A stretch of 39,830 bases of DNA from Aneurinibacillus terranovensis DSM 18919 (GCF_000430625.1 NZ_AUMJ01000054.1:1-39830); one strand, 5' to 3'. Positions 24,200-32,768 are shown, numbered from the stretch's first letter. Notes: generated by a model from the sequence alone, not told the origin. Numbers and translations are program-made.

Positions 24200-24214
24200 T
24201 GGCACGATTGTTGC
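24200..24214 (+). promoter_or_regulatory. Sigma-54 (-24/-12) promoter of the acyl-CoA ligase operon
   Basis: TGGCAC-GATTG-TTGC followed by TT matches the sigma-54 consensus TGGCAC-N5-TTGCW at every fixed position. Transcription would begin near 24226, giving a leader of about 43 bases to the TTG start at 24269. The three upstream dyads supply activator sites. Confidence 0.85.
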
Positions 24215-24268
24215 TTGTGGATAAAAGTGTACAAATGATTATAAAAATTTGCGGAGGTGAGCTGTATC

Positions 24269-25882
24269 TTGAAAGTCGTCTGGGATCAAGAGATTCAAAA
24301 CTATGTTACGGAGGAAGTAATCAACGGAGTTAAACTGAAGGTTTATAAGGACAGGCCAAAAACGCTTATCGAAACCTTTGAGAACAGTGCGGCTCTATAT
24401 CCGGACAAAGTTGCTCTCGTGCATGGAGATGACCGTTTAACTTATCGTGAATTGCGGGAACAAGTACACAACATGGCTTTTCAACTTCGAAATGGTTATG
24501 GCGTCCAAAAAGGCGACCGTGTCGCTTTGCTGCTGATGAATGGGGTTCCTTTTGTGGTGGGTGTATACGCTGCTCTGCAGATCGGGGCTATCGCGGTCCC
24601 TCTCAACACCAAGCTCAGGACACCGGAATTAGAATACATGCTGCAGAATTCCGGGGCTAAGATAGTAATCACCAATTTAGAATGGTGGCCCAATATTTCA
24701 CCTATTATTGGAAATATTCCAGTTCAGCATATTTTTGTTACGAGTGAAATGGCTCCGGAAGGTACGCAACCTTATCGGTTGTTAGTACAGGAACCTGCGG
24801 CGGAATGGGTTCGAGAAGAGGTGAATGAACATGATGCAGCAATCATCATGTACACCTCGGGTACAACAGGACGTCCAAAAGGGGCGGTCAACACCCATTT
24901 TAATCTCATCCATTCAGCGATGAATTACGCACTCTGCTTCGACTTAACCACTGAAGATTCGACTCTCGTTGCCGTTCCTTTGTTCCACATTACCGGATTT
25001 GCTGCACAACTAGTTCCCTTTATCTATTTGGGAGGAAAAATCGTGCTCATGCCTATGTTTAAGGCGGATCAATTCTTAAAACTGATTCAAGAGGAAGCCA
25101 TTACTCATGTGATTGCTTCACCAACTGTTTATGTAATGACCATGATGCGGCCCGATTACACCGAATATGATACGAAATCATTCCGTTGTGCTGCATTCGG
25201 TGGGGCACCTATGCCGGCGGAAACGGTAAAAAGATTGATGAAATGGATCCCAGGGTTGGAATTGCATAACGCCTACGGATTAACAGAAACCACTTCCCCG
25301 GTAACCCTTATGCCTCATCAACACCAGGTTCGCAAACTAAGTACGGTTGGCATTCCTGTTCCGGTTGGGGAAACGAAGGTGGTTGATCCGGGAACACGGG
25401 AAGAACTGCCTCCCGGACAAATTGGTGAGTTACTTGTCAAAGGTCCGATGGTTGTGCCTGAATATTGGCAAAATGAAGCAGCGACAAAACTAGCTATTGT
25501 GGACGGATGGTTTGCTACCGGAGACCTGGCCATGATTGATGAAGAAGGCTTTGTCACCATTATGGATCGAATCAAGGACATGATCAATCGCGGCGGGGAG
25601 AAAATCTATTCTGCAGAAGTCGAAGATGTTCTTTATTCTAATACAAAAATAATGGAAGCTGCCATTGTAGGTGTACCGGATAGTACATTTGGTGAAGTGG
25701 TCAAAGCTTATGTTGTTCCTCGCCCAGGGGAGACATTGTCGGAAGAAGAAGTTAAACAGTGGGTAGCCGAACGTATGGCCAAGTATAAAGTGCCTGCTTA
25801 CGTAGAATTTTTGGAAGCGCTACCAAGAAATCCGAATGGAAAAATAATAAAGACGCAACTCCGTTATGTAACGAATCAGTAA
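24269..25882 (+). CDS. Acyl-CoA synthetase / AMP-dependent acid-CoA ligase
   Basis: Activates a carboxylic acid to its CoA thioester, the entry step of the catabolic cluster. The 537-residue protein has the class I adenylate-forming motifs in order: P-loop IIMYTSGTTGRPKGA (about 190-204), NAYGLTETTSPV, GWFATGDLAMIDEEGF, DRIKDMINRGGEKIYSAEVEDVL and the catalytic Lys in PRNPNGKIIK. The start is TTG 24269, 8 bases behind GGAGGTGA; a GTG at 24257 overlaps that site and is less likely. First gene of the plus-strand operon behind a sigma-54 promoter. Medium-chain or functionalised acids are plausible substrates, but specificity cannot be read from the sequence. Confidence 0.9.
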   Translation: MKVVWDQEIQNYVTEEVINGVKLKVYKDRPKTLIETFENSAALYPDKVALVHGDDRLTYRELREQVHNMAFQLRNGYGVQKGDRVALLLMNGVPFVVGVYAALQIGAIAVPLNTKLRTPELEYMLQNSGAKIVITNLEWWPNISPIIGNIPVQHIFVTSEMAPEGTQPYRLLVQEPAAEWVREEVNEHDAAIIMYTSGTTGRPKGAVNTHFNLIHSAMNYALCFDLTTEDSTLVAVPLFHITGFAAQLVPFIYLGGKIVLMPMFKADQFLKLIQEEAITHVIASPTVYVMTMMRPDYTEYDTKSFRCAAFGGAPMPAETVKRLMKWIPGLELHNAYGLTETTSPVTLMPHQHQVRKLSTVGIPVPVGETKVVDPGTREELPPGQIGELLVKGPMVVPEYWQNEAATKLAIVDGWFATGDLAMIDEEGFVTIMDRIKDMINRGGEKIYSAEVEDVLYSNTKIMEAAIVGVPDSTFGEVVKAYVVPRPGETLSEEEVKQWVAERMAKYKVPAYVEFLEALPRNPNGKIIKTQLRYVTNQ

Positions 25883-25923
25883 TGTATGATATAACCATTT
25901 ATTTATGATAAGGAGATGATAGG

Positions 25924-26886
25924 ATGTCTACACAAGTAAAATCAATTTCCGAAGTTTTAAAAGATGCCCCTAAAAATTGGGGTCGTTGGGGTGCGGAAGA
26001 TGAGCTGGGTGCCGTAAACTTTTTGGATCAACTTCAAGTTTTGCGGGGGGTTGCTTCCGTCCAAAGCGGTAAGGTTTTTACCCTGGGGTGTCCGATCGCC
26101 CGGAAAGAAGGTGACCCGGTGTGGCCTGGTCGTTCCCAACCGGGCCACCACATGACTCAAGACCACGGGACCTACTGCTGCGGCAAGCTTCAGCCGCTTG
26201 GGGCAGGGCTGCAATATGCAGATGATGTCATTTATATGGCCGTTCAAGGAACAACCCAATTTGATGCTCTGGGACATGTCTGGTATGATGATGCCGTTTA
26301 TAACGGTTTTTCAGCCAATACAACGATTGATGGGATGGAAAAATGTTCAATCATGCCCATTGCCGAGCATGGGGTAGTTGGGCGCGGCGTTCTTCTGGAT
26401 GTAGCCCGTTACAAGGGGAAAAAGCATTTAGACAAAGGGGAACAAATTACGCTTGAGGATCTGCTTAATACAGCAAAGGCTCAAGGAGTTACAATTCAAA
26501 AGCGGGATATTATCTTGATCCGAACTGGGTGGATAAGCGTTTTCTATAATCAGGGGGCAACTATTTTTTATGAAGGCGATTTTAACGAGCCGGGCATAAC
26601 TTATACGCCTGAACTCGTACAATGGTTCTATGATATGGAAATCCCGGCCTTTGGAACCGATACGATTGCTAACGAGCAAACGGTTTCCTCCGTAACTGGC
26701 ACAGCCCTTCCTCTTCATGGTGCACTCCTTCGTAACCTAGGTGTTTCCTTTAATGAAATCGACTGGTTGGAGGATCTGGCTGATGATTGTGAAAAAGACG
26801 GACAATATACGTTCCTCTATGCTGCTGCACCGTTGAAAATTGTTCAGGGAACCGGTGCTCCTGTTAATCCTATTGTCATTAAATAA
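25924..26886 (+). CDS. Cyclase-family metal-dependent hydrolase (PF04199 type)
   Basis: A 320-residue protein of the cyclase/kynurenine-formamidase-like family, metal-dependent hydrolases of amides, esters and lactones. It opens with NWGRWGAEDELGAVNFLD and continues with GHHMTQDHGTYCC and GTTQFDALGHVWYDDAVYNG; in relatives the HxGTHxD-type motif binds metal. KRDIILIRTGWISVFYN, ELVQWFYDMEIPAFGTDTIANEQ and LPLHGALLRNLGV follow. In this copy the metal motif reads QFDALGH, as in the long-chain subgroup. GGAGATGATAGG precedes the ATG, 41 bp after the ligase gene. Lactone opening or hydrolysis of a ring product would fit the operon, but this is inference. Confidence 0.8.
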   Translation: MSTQVKSISEVLKDAPKNWGRWGAEDELGAVNFLDQLQVLRGVASVQSGKVFTLGCPIARKEGDPVWPGRSQPGHHMTQDHGTYCCGKLQPLGAGLQYADDVIYMAVQGTTQFDALGHVWYDDAVYNGFSANTTIDGMEKCSIMPIAEHGVVGRGVLLDVARYKGKKHLDKGEQITLEDLLNTAKAQGVTIQKRDIILIRTGWISVFYNQGATIFYEGDFNEPGITYTPELVQWFYDMEIPAFGTDTIANEQTVSSVTGTALPLHGALLRNLGVSFNEIDWLEDLADDCEKDGQYTFLYAAAPLKIVQGTGAPVNPIVIK

Positions 26887-26945
26887 ATTTTATCGCGGTA
26901 CGAGGCGGCTTCATGCCGCCTTTTAAGCAAATCGAGGAGGAAGAA

Positions 26946-27827
26946 ATGGAGAGAGTGGCGGTTATAGGAGCCGGAACGATGGGCACCGGTATAGCACAAA
27001 CTTGTGCAGAATCCGGTTACGAAGTGTTACTATTCGATAGGAATCGAGAGTCCCTTGAGAAGGCATTATCAACCATCAAAACCTATCTTAACCGGTCGGT
27101 AACAAAAGAAAAAATGACTGCCAGGGATCGGGATGTCATTTTTAATCGAATTCGCATTTGTACCGATTGTAATGAGCTAAAGGAAGTAGACTACCTAACG
27201 GAAGCGGTAACGGAAAGGACTTCAATTAAACAGGAAGTTTTTAAAAAACTTGAATCGGTATGCCGGGAAGATGTCATTTTTGCAACCAATTCATCCGGTT
27301 TGAGTATCACCGAACTGGCCTCAGCTCTTAAATATCCTCACAGGATTATCGGAACCCATTATTTTTATCCCGTGCCTAAGATGAAATTGGTTGAAATTGT
27401 CCGTGGCGCACAAACAAGCGATGAGACTGCATCTACTGCATTGAGGTTTACGCAAAGCCTGGGGAAAAAAGCAATTGAGGTTAAGGAGTCCCCCTTATTT
27501 GTCTTTAATCGTATCCTCATTCCAATGATCAATGAGGCCATTTTCGTTTTGCAAGAGGGACTATGCCGTAAAGAGGAGATTGACGAGGCGATGACACTTG
27601 GTGCCAATCATCCGATCGGCCCACTCGCCCTGGCAGATGTTATCGGACTTGATACCTTGCTTTATGTTTCGGAAACACTCCATACAGAAACAGGTGACCC
27701 TAAATATCGCCCCCCTCTGCTTCTGCGGCAAATGGTTCGTGCCGGTCAATTAGGCAGAAAAACGAGCAAAGGATTTTATGAGTATATTTCTGATAACTGT
27801 CGAGAAAGGAAGGAAATCATTGGATAA
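26946..27827 (+). CDS. 3-hydroxyacyl-CoA dehydrogenase (first copy)
   Basis: NAD-dependent oxidation of 3-hydroxyacyl-CoA to 3-oxoacyl-CoA. The 293-residue product begins with the Rossmann loop VAVIGAGTMGTGIAQTCAESGYEV and has FATNSSGLSITELA. The catalytic His lies in GTHYFYPVPKMKLVEIV, and the helical C-terminal domain in AMTLGANHPIGPLALADVIGLDTLL. ATG 26946 is chosen because CGAGGAGGAAG lies just before it and the Rossmann strand follows at once; an ATG at 26913 would add eleven unsupported residues. A second, diverged copy occurs four genes later (30660). Confidence 0.9.
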   Translation: MERVAVIGAGTMGTGIAQTCAESGYEVLLFDRNRESLEKALSTIKTYLNRSVTKEKMTARDRDVIFNRIRICTDCNELKEVDYLTEAVTERTSIKQEVFKKLESVCREDVIFATNSSGLSITELASALKYPHRIIGTHYFYPVPKMKLVEIVRGAQTSDETASTALRFTQSLGKKAIEVKESPLFVFNRILIPMINEAIFVLQEGLCRKEEIDEAMTLGANHPIGPLALADVIGLDTLLYVSETLHTETGDPKYRPPLLLRQMVRAGQLGRKTSKGFYEYISDNCRERKEIIG

Positions 27828-27862
27828 ACAATTCCTACAGAAGGATAAAACAGGGGGTGAGT

Positions 27863-28642
27863 ATGTTGTCGAATCATATAAATATTTGCATCGAAAATCA
27901 AATGGGGCATATCACATTAAATCGACCGGAAAAGCTTAATTCTCTTTCGCTTGACCTTGTTGAATCGTTGATAGAATCATTGAAAAGGTTTGAGAGGGAT
28001 CCAGAAGTTAAAGTCATCGTACTTTCCGGTGCAGGGAAGGCTTTTTGTGCCGGTGGGGATCTTGAGACCATGAGGTCCTTTTCCAGTGCTATTGATATGG
28101 CAAATTATATTCAAACGACTTCCAACCTTACGAAAACGATCATCGAACTTGACAAGTATGTAATTTCTGCGGTGCAAGGGTTTGCTGCCGGAGCCGGTTT
28201 TAGCATTGCGCTTGCCTCCGATTTTATTGTTGCAGATCGCGCAGCTAAATTTGCTTTAAGTTTTATGAATATCGGATTAATTCCGGATCTGGGGCTAATT
28301 AACCTTTTATCAGAACGTGTACCTCTGCCGGTAGCCAAGGAATGGATTACCTCAGGAAAAGTCATAGCCGCTGAGGAAGCGATGGCTAAAGGGATCATAA
28401 ATAAAATTGCGGAGGGTGATTTGTTAGAAGAAACAATCGAGTTCTCAAAGTTTCTTTTAAAAGGTCCCCCGCTTAGTAATAAATTTGTCAAATACCTGTT
28501 GAATCATGCCAATCATTTGAGCTGGAAAACTTCTTTCATGCAGGAAAATATGATCCAAACGCTTCTACTCCAGACAGAAGATCATAAGGAAGGTCTGCAG
28601 GCATTCTTTGAGAAAAGAGTTCCGGAGTTTAAAGGTATGTAG
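27863..28642 (+). CDS. Crotonase-family enoyl-CoA isomerase/hydratase (PaaG-like)
   Basis: A 259-residue crotonase-fold protein: LNRPEKLNSLSLDLVESL, AFCAGGDLETM, GFAAGAGFSIALASDFIVAD. Both glutamates of a true hydratase are missing (Ser and Phe at those places), while MNIGLIPDLG carries an Asp (D142). In PaaG-type isomerases an Asp at this place is the acid/base, so double-bond isomerisation is more likely than hydration. AGGGGGTGA precedes ATG 27863 by 5 bases. It lies between the first 3-hydroxyacyl-CoA dehydrogenase and an SDR gene in the same operon. Contrast with the complete hydratase at 4805. Confidence 0.83.
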   Translation: MLSNHINICIENQMGHITLNRPEKLNSLSLDLVESLIESLKRFERDPEVKVIVLSGAGKAFCAGGDLETMRSFSSAIDMANYIQTTSNLTKTIIELDKYVISAVQGFAAGAGFSIALASDFIVADRAAKFALSFMNIGLIPDLGLINLLSERVPLPVAKEWITSGKVIAAEEAMAKGIINKIAEGDLLEETIEFSKFLLKGPPLSNKFVKYLLNHANHLSWKTSFMQENMIQTLLLQTEDHKEGLQAFFEKRVPEFKGM

Positions 28643-28653
28643 GGAGCGATCAC

Positions 28654-29415
28654 ATGATGAATGTATTTGATTTAAGCAATAAGGTAGCCATTATAACCGG
28701 TGGGAATAGGGGGTTAGGCAGAGCCATGGCTTTAGCATTGGCGGAAGCCGGTGCGGATATCGCCATTATTGGGCGGAATGAAGATTTGAATCAGAAAGTT
28801 GTTCAAGAAATAGAAGATCTGGGCAGAAAAGCGATTCATTTCTCTACGGATTTGCGGAGTGTCCATGCTATTTATCAAATGGTAGAAGAGGTAGAAGAAA
28901 AGTTTAAAAAGATTGATATTCTTATCAATAATGCAGGGGTATCCCATACGGCATTTGCTTTTGAAGTAACCGAACAAGAGTGGGATGAAGTGATGGAACT
29001 TAATCTTAAGTCCTTGTTTTTTTGCTCGCAAGCCGTCGGAAGGAAAATGGCCGGTCAGGGTTACGGGAAAATTATCAACATCGCATCTGTGGCTGGAGCA
29101 GTAGGAGAAGTGGGAATCAGTGCGTATACGGCCAGTAAAGCGGCTGTCATCAATCTCACACGATCTCTTGCATTGGAGTGGGCGAGATATGGCGTTCAGG
29201 TAAATGCAATTGGACCGGCTTACATCAAAACGGATATGAATGCAGAACAGTTGGAAAATCCGAAGGTATTGGAGAAAATTGTGGGCAAAACCCCCATGAG
29301 AAGGTTGGGGCAACCTACTGAATTGTCCGGCGCGGCCATTCTCCTGGCATCGGATGCCAGCAGTTTTATCACCGGTCAAACCGTATTTGTGGATGGCGGT
29401 TGGTTGGCCCAATAA
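28654..29415 (+). CDS. Short-chain dehydrogenase/reductase (SDR, FabG-like)
   Basis: A 253-residue classical SDR. The cofactor loop is TGGNRGLGRAMA (15-26), NNAG is at 92-95, and the catalytic triad is S145, Y158 and K162 (INIASVAGAVG, SAYTASKAAV). The C-terminus SSFITGQTVFVDGGWL is usual for FabG-like enzymes. It starts 11 bp after the isomerase gene (GGGAGCG site); ATG 28654 and ATG 28657 are both usable. In this operon it may reduce or oxidise a keto/hydroxy group on the acyl chain, as LvaD does for the 4-oxo group in P. putida levulinate use. Cofactor preference is not certain. Confidence 0.88.
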   Translation: MMNVFDLSNKVAIITGGNRGLGRAMALALAEAGADIAIIGRNEDLNQKVVQEIEDLGRKAIHFSTDLRSVHAIYQMVEEVEEKFKKIDILINNAGVSHTAFAFEVTEQEWDEVMELNLKSLFFCSQAVGRKMAGQGYGKIINIASVAGAVGEVGISAYTASKAAVINLTRSLALEWARYGVQVNAIGPAYIKTDMNAEQLENPKVLEKIVGKTPMRRLGQPTELSGAAILLASDASSFITGQTVFVDGGWLAQ

Positions 29416-29454
29416 ATTTGGGATTGTAAATTTCACTAGTAAGGAGAGATTCAG

Positions 29455-30639
29455 ATGACAGGTGTGTACGTATTAGGTGGAGCAAGGACCCCTTTTGGAA
29501 GTTTCGGCGGATCTTTGAAGGATGTATCGGCTACAGAACTCGGCGTAATTGCAAGCAAGGGCGCGATAGAAAAAAGCAACATCCCTGCCGGACAGGTCGA
29601 TCATGTCTATGCTGGCAGTGTCATTCATACATCCAAAAACGCCTCTTATATCGCCAGGCATATCGCTCTGAAGGCAGGAGTCCCTGTGGAAAGCCCCGCG
29701 TTAACCGTTAATCGTTTGTGCGGTTCGGGATTGCAAGCGGTGGTTTCCGCTAGCCAATCCATCTTATTAGGGGAATCAAATCTGGCATTAGCCGTTGGCA
29801 CAGAGAATATGAGCCAGGCTCCGCATGTTTTAAGAAATGTGCGGTTTGGTACCGGCCTGAAATCGCCGGAAGTGGATGATATGCTCTGGGCGACATTGAC
29901 GGACGAATACCTTGGGTGTGGGATGGGAATGACAGCTGAAAACCTATCGGAGAAATATGAAATTAGCCGTGAAGCGCAGGATCAATTTGCATTAGAATCC
30001 CAACAGAGGGCGTCAAAAGCGCAGTGTGAGGGCAGGTTTAAGCAAGAAATCAGTCCCGTCCACCTTGCGGATAAAAAAGGGCGGCAACTCTCGGTTTCCG
30101 AAGATGAATATATTCGGGCTGATGCCACGCTGAACGGACTGTCCAGTTTGAAGCCGGCATTTAAAAAAGACGGAACCGTCACAGCTGGAAATGCCAGCGG
30201 AATTAATGATGGGGCGGCCGCTGTGGTGATAGCCGGTGAATCCTACGTGAAACAAAATCAAGATGTCGTGCCGATTGCCCGCATTATATCATGGGGCATC
30301 GCAGGCGTTGAGCCTGGCATTATGGGAATAGGTCCCGTTCCGGCGAGCCGGCTGGCTTTAAAAAGGGCTGGTTTGACAATGGATGATATGGATTTGTTTG
30401 AAATTAATGAGGCCTTTGCGGCTCAATATCTTGCTGTTGAAAAAGAGTTGGGGCTGAAGCGGGAGAAAGTGAATGTGAACGGAGGAGCGATTGCATTGGG
30501 GCATCCTGTAGGGGCAAGTGGAGCCAGAATTTTATACTCATTGGCTCTTGAATTAAAAAATCAAGGAAAGAAGTATGGATTGGCATCCTTATGCATTGGC
30601 GGAGGCCAAGGGATTGCCATGATCATTGAATCGCTATAA
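29455..30639 (+). CDS. Acetyl-CoA acyltransferase (thiolase)
   Basis: Cleaves 3-oxoacyl-CoA with CoA, the last beta-oxidation step. The 394-residue protein has the acyl-carrying Cys89 in NRLCGSGLQAVV, GENxxQ-like TENMSQAPHVLR, GIGPVPASRLALKRAG, NEAFAAQYLAVEKELG, the His in GGAIALGHPVGASGAR and the second Cys in CIGGGQGIA. Length and motifs are complete. AAGGAGAG lies 8 bases before ATG 29455. It follows the SDR gene by 39 bp and precedes the second 3-hydroxyacyl-CoA dehydrogenase by 20 bp. Its best substrate cannot be read from the sequence. Confidence 0.92.
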   Translation: MTGVYVLGGARTPFGSFGGSLKDVSATELGVIASKGAIEKSNIPAGQVDHVYAGSVIHTSKNASYIARHIALKAGVPVESPALTVNRLCGSGLQAVVSASQSILLGESNLALAVGTENMSQAPHVLRNVRFGTGLKSPEVDDMLWATLTDEYLGCGMGMTAENLSEKYEISREAQDQFALESQQRASKAQCEGRFKQEISPVHLADKKGRQLSVSEDEYIRADATLNGLSSLKPAFKKDGTVTAGNASGINDGAAAVVIAGESYVKQNQDVVPIARIISWGIAGVEPGIMGIGPVPASRLALKRAGLTMDDMDLFEINEAFAAQYLAVEKELGLKREKVNVNGGAIALGHPVGASGARILYSLALELKNQGKKYGLASLCIGGGQGIAMIIESL

Positions 30640-30659
30640 AAGAAGAAGGGGGGATGAAC

Positions 30660-31511
30660 ATGGGAATTAGAAATGTGATGGTAGTAGGCAGCGGTTTAAT
30701 GGGCTCCGGCATTTCCCAGGTGATTGCTTCAGCCGGATTTGAGGTAATCATGGTTGATCAGAAAATGGAATACGCCGAGAGAGGCCTGAGTAACATTTCC
30801 GTGAACTTGTCCAGGCGGGTATCCAAAGGGAGTTTACCCGAAAACGAAAAGGAACAGATTATTTCACGAATCACTACAGCAGATGATTTGCATGCGGGGA
30901 AACATGTTGACCTTGTCATAGAGGCAGTTCCGGAGCGACTGGAATTGAAGAAGAAAACGTTTGCCGAATTGGATCAAATGGTACAACGTGAGGCAATCCT
31001 TGCTACGAATACGTCTTCCCTGTCCATTGCTTCGATTGGCAGTTCCACGAAACGCCCGGAGAAGGTGATCGGCATGCATTTCTTCAGTCCAGTTCCGATC
31101 ATGAAGCTGGTTGAAATTATTCCTTCTATTATAACAGACAGGGATACCATTCATGCGGTTGAGGAGTTTTCCAAACAAATAGGAAAAGAAACGATTTTCG
31201 CCAGCGATTATCCGGGATTTACGGTGAATCGCCTATTAGTCCCTTTTATGAATGAAGCGATTTATCTTGTGTTCGAAGGAAATAACCCCGAGGATATTGA
31301 TCGTGGGATGAGATTAGGCGCTAACCATCCGATCGGTCCGCTGGAGTTGGCCGATCAAGTTGGTTTGGATGTTTTACTGGATGTACTGGAAAGTATGTAT
31401 GAAGGATTCAATGATTCGAAATACAGACCATGCCCTTTGCTCAAGAGGATGGTCGAATCAGGTAAATTCGGAAAAAAGAGCGGGTCCGGCTTCTATACCT
31501 ATAACCGTTAA
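30660..31511 (+). CDS. 3-hydroxyacyl-CoA dehydrogenase (second copy)
   Basis: A 283-residue paralogue of the enzyme at 26946: VMVVGSGLMGSGISQVIASAGFEV, LATNTSSLSIASI, the catalytic His in GMHFFSPVPIMKLVEII, and GMRLGANHPIGPLELADQVGLD. The two copies share the fold and motifs but differ throughout, so they are old paralogues rather than a fresh duplication. Two such enzymes in one operon suggest two different hydroxyacyl-CoA intermediates. ATG 30660 lies 6 bases after GAAGGGGGG; ATG 30654, two codons earlier, touches the site and is less likely. Confidence 0.9.
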   Translation: MGIRNVMVVGSGLMGSGISQVIASAGFEVIMVDQKMEYAERGLSNISVNLSRRVSKGSLPENEKEQIISRITTADDLHAGKHVDLVIEAVPERLELKKKTFAELDQMVQREAILATNTSSLSIASIGSSTKRPEKVIGMHFFSPVPIMKLVEIIPSIITDRDTIHAVEEFSKQIGKETIFASDYPGFTVNRLLVPFMNEAIYLVFEGNNPEDIDRGMRLGANHPIGPLELADQVGLDVLLDVLESMYEGFNDSKYRPCPLLKRMVESGKFGKKSGSGFYTYNR

Positions 31512-31587
31512 ATGCAGTTGAAACGGACTGTTCAATGGAGGTGAAAGTTCGTGTTGACGACATTTCATCCATGTCGATGGAGATAGC

Positions 31588-31722
31588 GATTCACGGGAAT
31601 CGAGATCAGCGAGAAGGCGCTTAGCTAAATACAAAATGCCCTTCCAAGTAGAATTTGCGGATATGTTGCCCCGTAATGCGAGCGGTAAGGTACTGAAAAC
31701 AATTTTACGAGGAGAAATTTAA
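31588..31722 (+). pseudogene. 3' remnant of an acyl-CoA synthetase gene
   Basis: An in-frame stretch ending at TAA 31720-31722 reads RRRLAKYKMPFQVEF...MLPRNASGKVLKTILRGEI. This is the last ~40 residues of an AMP-dependent acid-CoA ligase, with the catalytic Lys motif NASGKVLK. The frame fades upstream (about 31588) and stops before 31560, so some 90% of the gene is gone. It is not a copy of the nearby ligase at 24269, which ends PRNPNGKIIKTQLRYV. It shows that the operon once had a second ligase between the dehydrogenase and flavoenzyme genes. Confidence 0.8.
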
Positions 31723-31791
31723 ACATGAATAAACCTTATGAGATTGTTTCCAATTAATTTACTATATCTCCTTTTTGAAAGGGTGGGAAAA

Positions 31792-32766
31792 TTGTCTGGA
31801 AAGTTACCTCTACAGTTTGCGGATCAAGTCGTTTTACCTGTTATCGTCGCTCCCATGTTTCTTGTTTCTAGTCCGGAAATGGTTATCGAAAGTTGCAAAG
31901 CCGGGATTATTGGCTCGTTTCCGCTGCTCAATGCCCGTACCGTGGTCATTTTGGATGACTGGATGAAACGTATTACAGATGAACTTTCTCAGGTACGAAC
32001 AAATGAGCCTAAGCGGCGTGTTGCTCCATGGGCAGTTAATCTTATCGTTCACCGGACAAATAAACGATATAAAGAAGATTTGGAGCTTATAAAGAAATAC
32101 CAACCGCCCATTGTCATTACATCACTCGGTGATCCCAGTCCGGTTGTTGGCATTATCCATGAGTATGGAGGGCTTGTTTTTTCCGATGTCAGTAACCTTG
32201 ATCATGCCAGAAAGGCTGCTAAGAGAGGGGTAGATGGATTAATTCTCGTTTGCAATGGGGCAGGTGGCCATGCTGGAACAATTAATCCACTTGCCTTTAT
32301 AGGATCGGTTAAGAAATTCTGGGACGGAATCACGATTCTTGCCGGATGTATCTCCAATGGTCAGGATATTCTTGCCTCAGAGGTGCTTGGTGCTGATCTG
32401 GCCTACATGGGAACCCGCTTTATTGCTGCTTCCGAAAGTTTTGCCAGTAGAGAATATCAAAATATGCTGATTGAATCGACCCTTGAAGACCTTATTTATA
32501 CGGATACGTTTAGTGGAGTGAATGCCAATTACCTTGCTCCCAGTATTCGGAAAGCAGGTCTTGATCCGGATCAGCTTCAGAAAAAGGAAGGCGTGGATTT
32601 CTCCCAACTGAATCAATCTGAGGCAAAGGCATGGAAAGACATCTGGTCTGCCGGGCAGGGCGTCGGCACGATTACGGGGGTTTTGCCCGTAGCTGAAGTT
32701 GTTAAGGAGCTTCAGCGGGAATATGATCAAGCTGTATCCTCTTTATTGGAGAAGCGTTCAAAATAA
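31792..32766 (+). CDS. Nitronate monooxygenase-like flavin oxidoreductase (NPD family)
   Basis: An FMN-dependent enzyme related to nitronate monooxygenase, about 324 residues. Motifs: LPVIVAPMFLVSSPEMVIESCKAG at the N-terminus, GLILVCNGAGGHAGTINPLAF with the active His, ITILAGCISNGQDILASEVLGADLAYMGTRFIAA around the FMN phosphate, and a long C-terminal tail. The start is placed at TTG 31792 behind AAAGGGTGGG; GTG 31783 and ATG 31738 are alternatives. It is a different subgroup from the protein at 6324. It ends the plus-strand cluster, two bases from the convergent dehydrogenase fragment. In such clusters it may act on unsaturated or nitro acids; the role is open. Confidence 0.82.
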   Translation: MSGKLPLQFADQVVLPVIVAPMFLVSSPEMVIESCKAGIIGSFPLLNARTVVILDDWMKRITDELSQVRTNEPKRRVAPWAVNLIVHRTNKRYKEDLELIKKYQPPIVITSLGDPSPVVGIIHEYGGLVFSDVSNLDHARKAAKRGVDGLILVCNGAGGHAGTINPLAFIGSVKKFWDGITILAGCISNGQDILASEVLGADLAYMGTRFIAASESFASREYQNMLIESTLEDLIYTDTFSGVNANYLAPSIRKAGLDPDQLQKKEGVDFSQLNQSEAKAWKDIWSAGQGVGTITGVLPVAEVVKELQREYDQAVSSLLEKRSK

Positions 32767-32768
32767 GT

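Noticed and set aside
28732-29436. A 234-codon open frame on the minus strand
   Set aside because: It lies wholly opposite the SDR gene, whose motifs are complete, and has no ribosome site or family features.
31725-31757. A ten-codon frame starting at ATG 31725 after the ligase remnant
   Set aside because: It stops after MNKPYEIVSN and has no identifiable role; probably a relic or chance.
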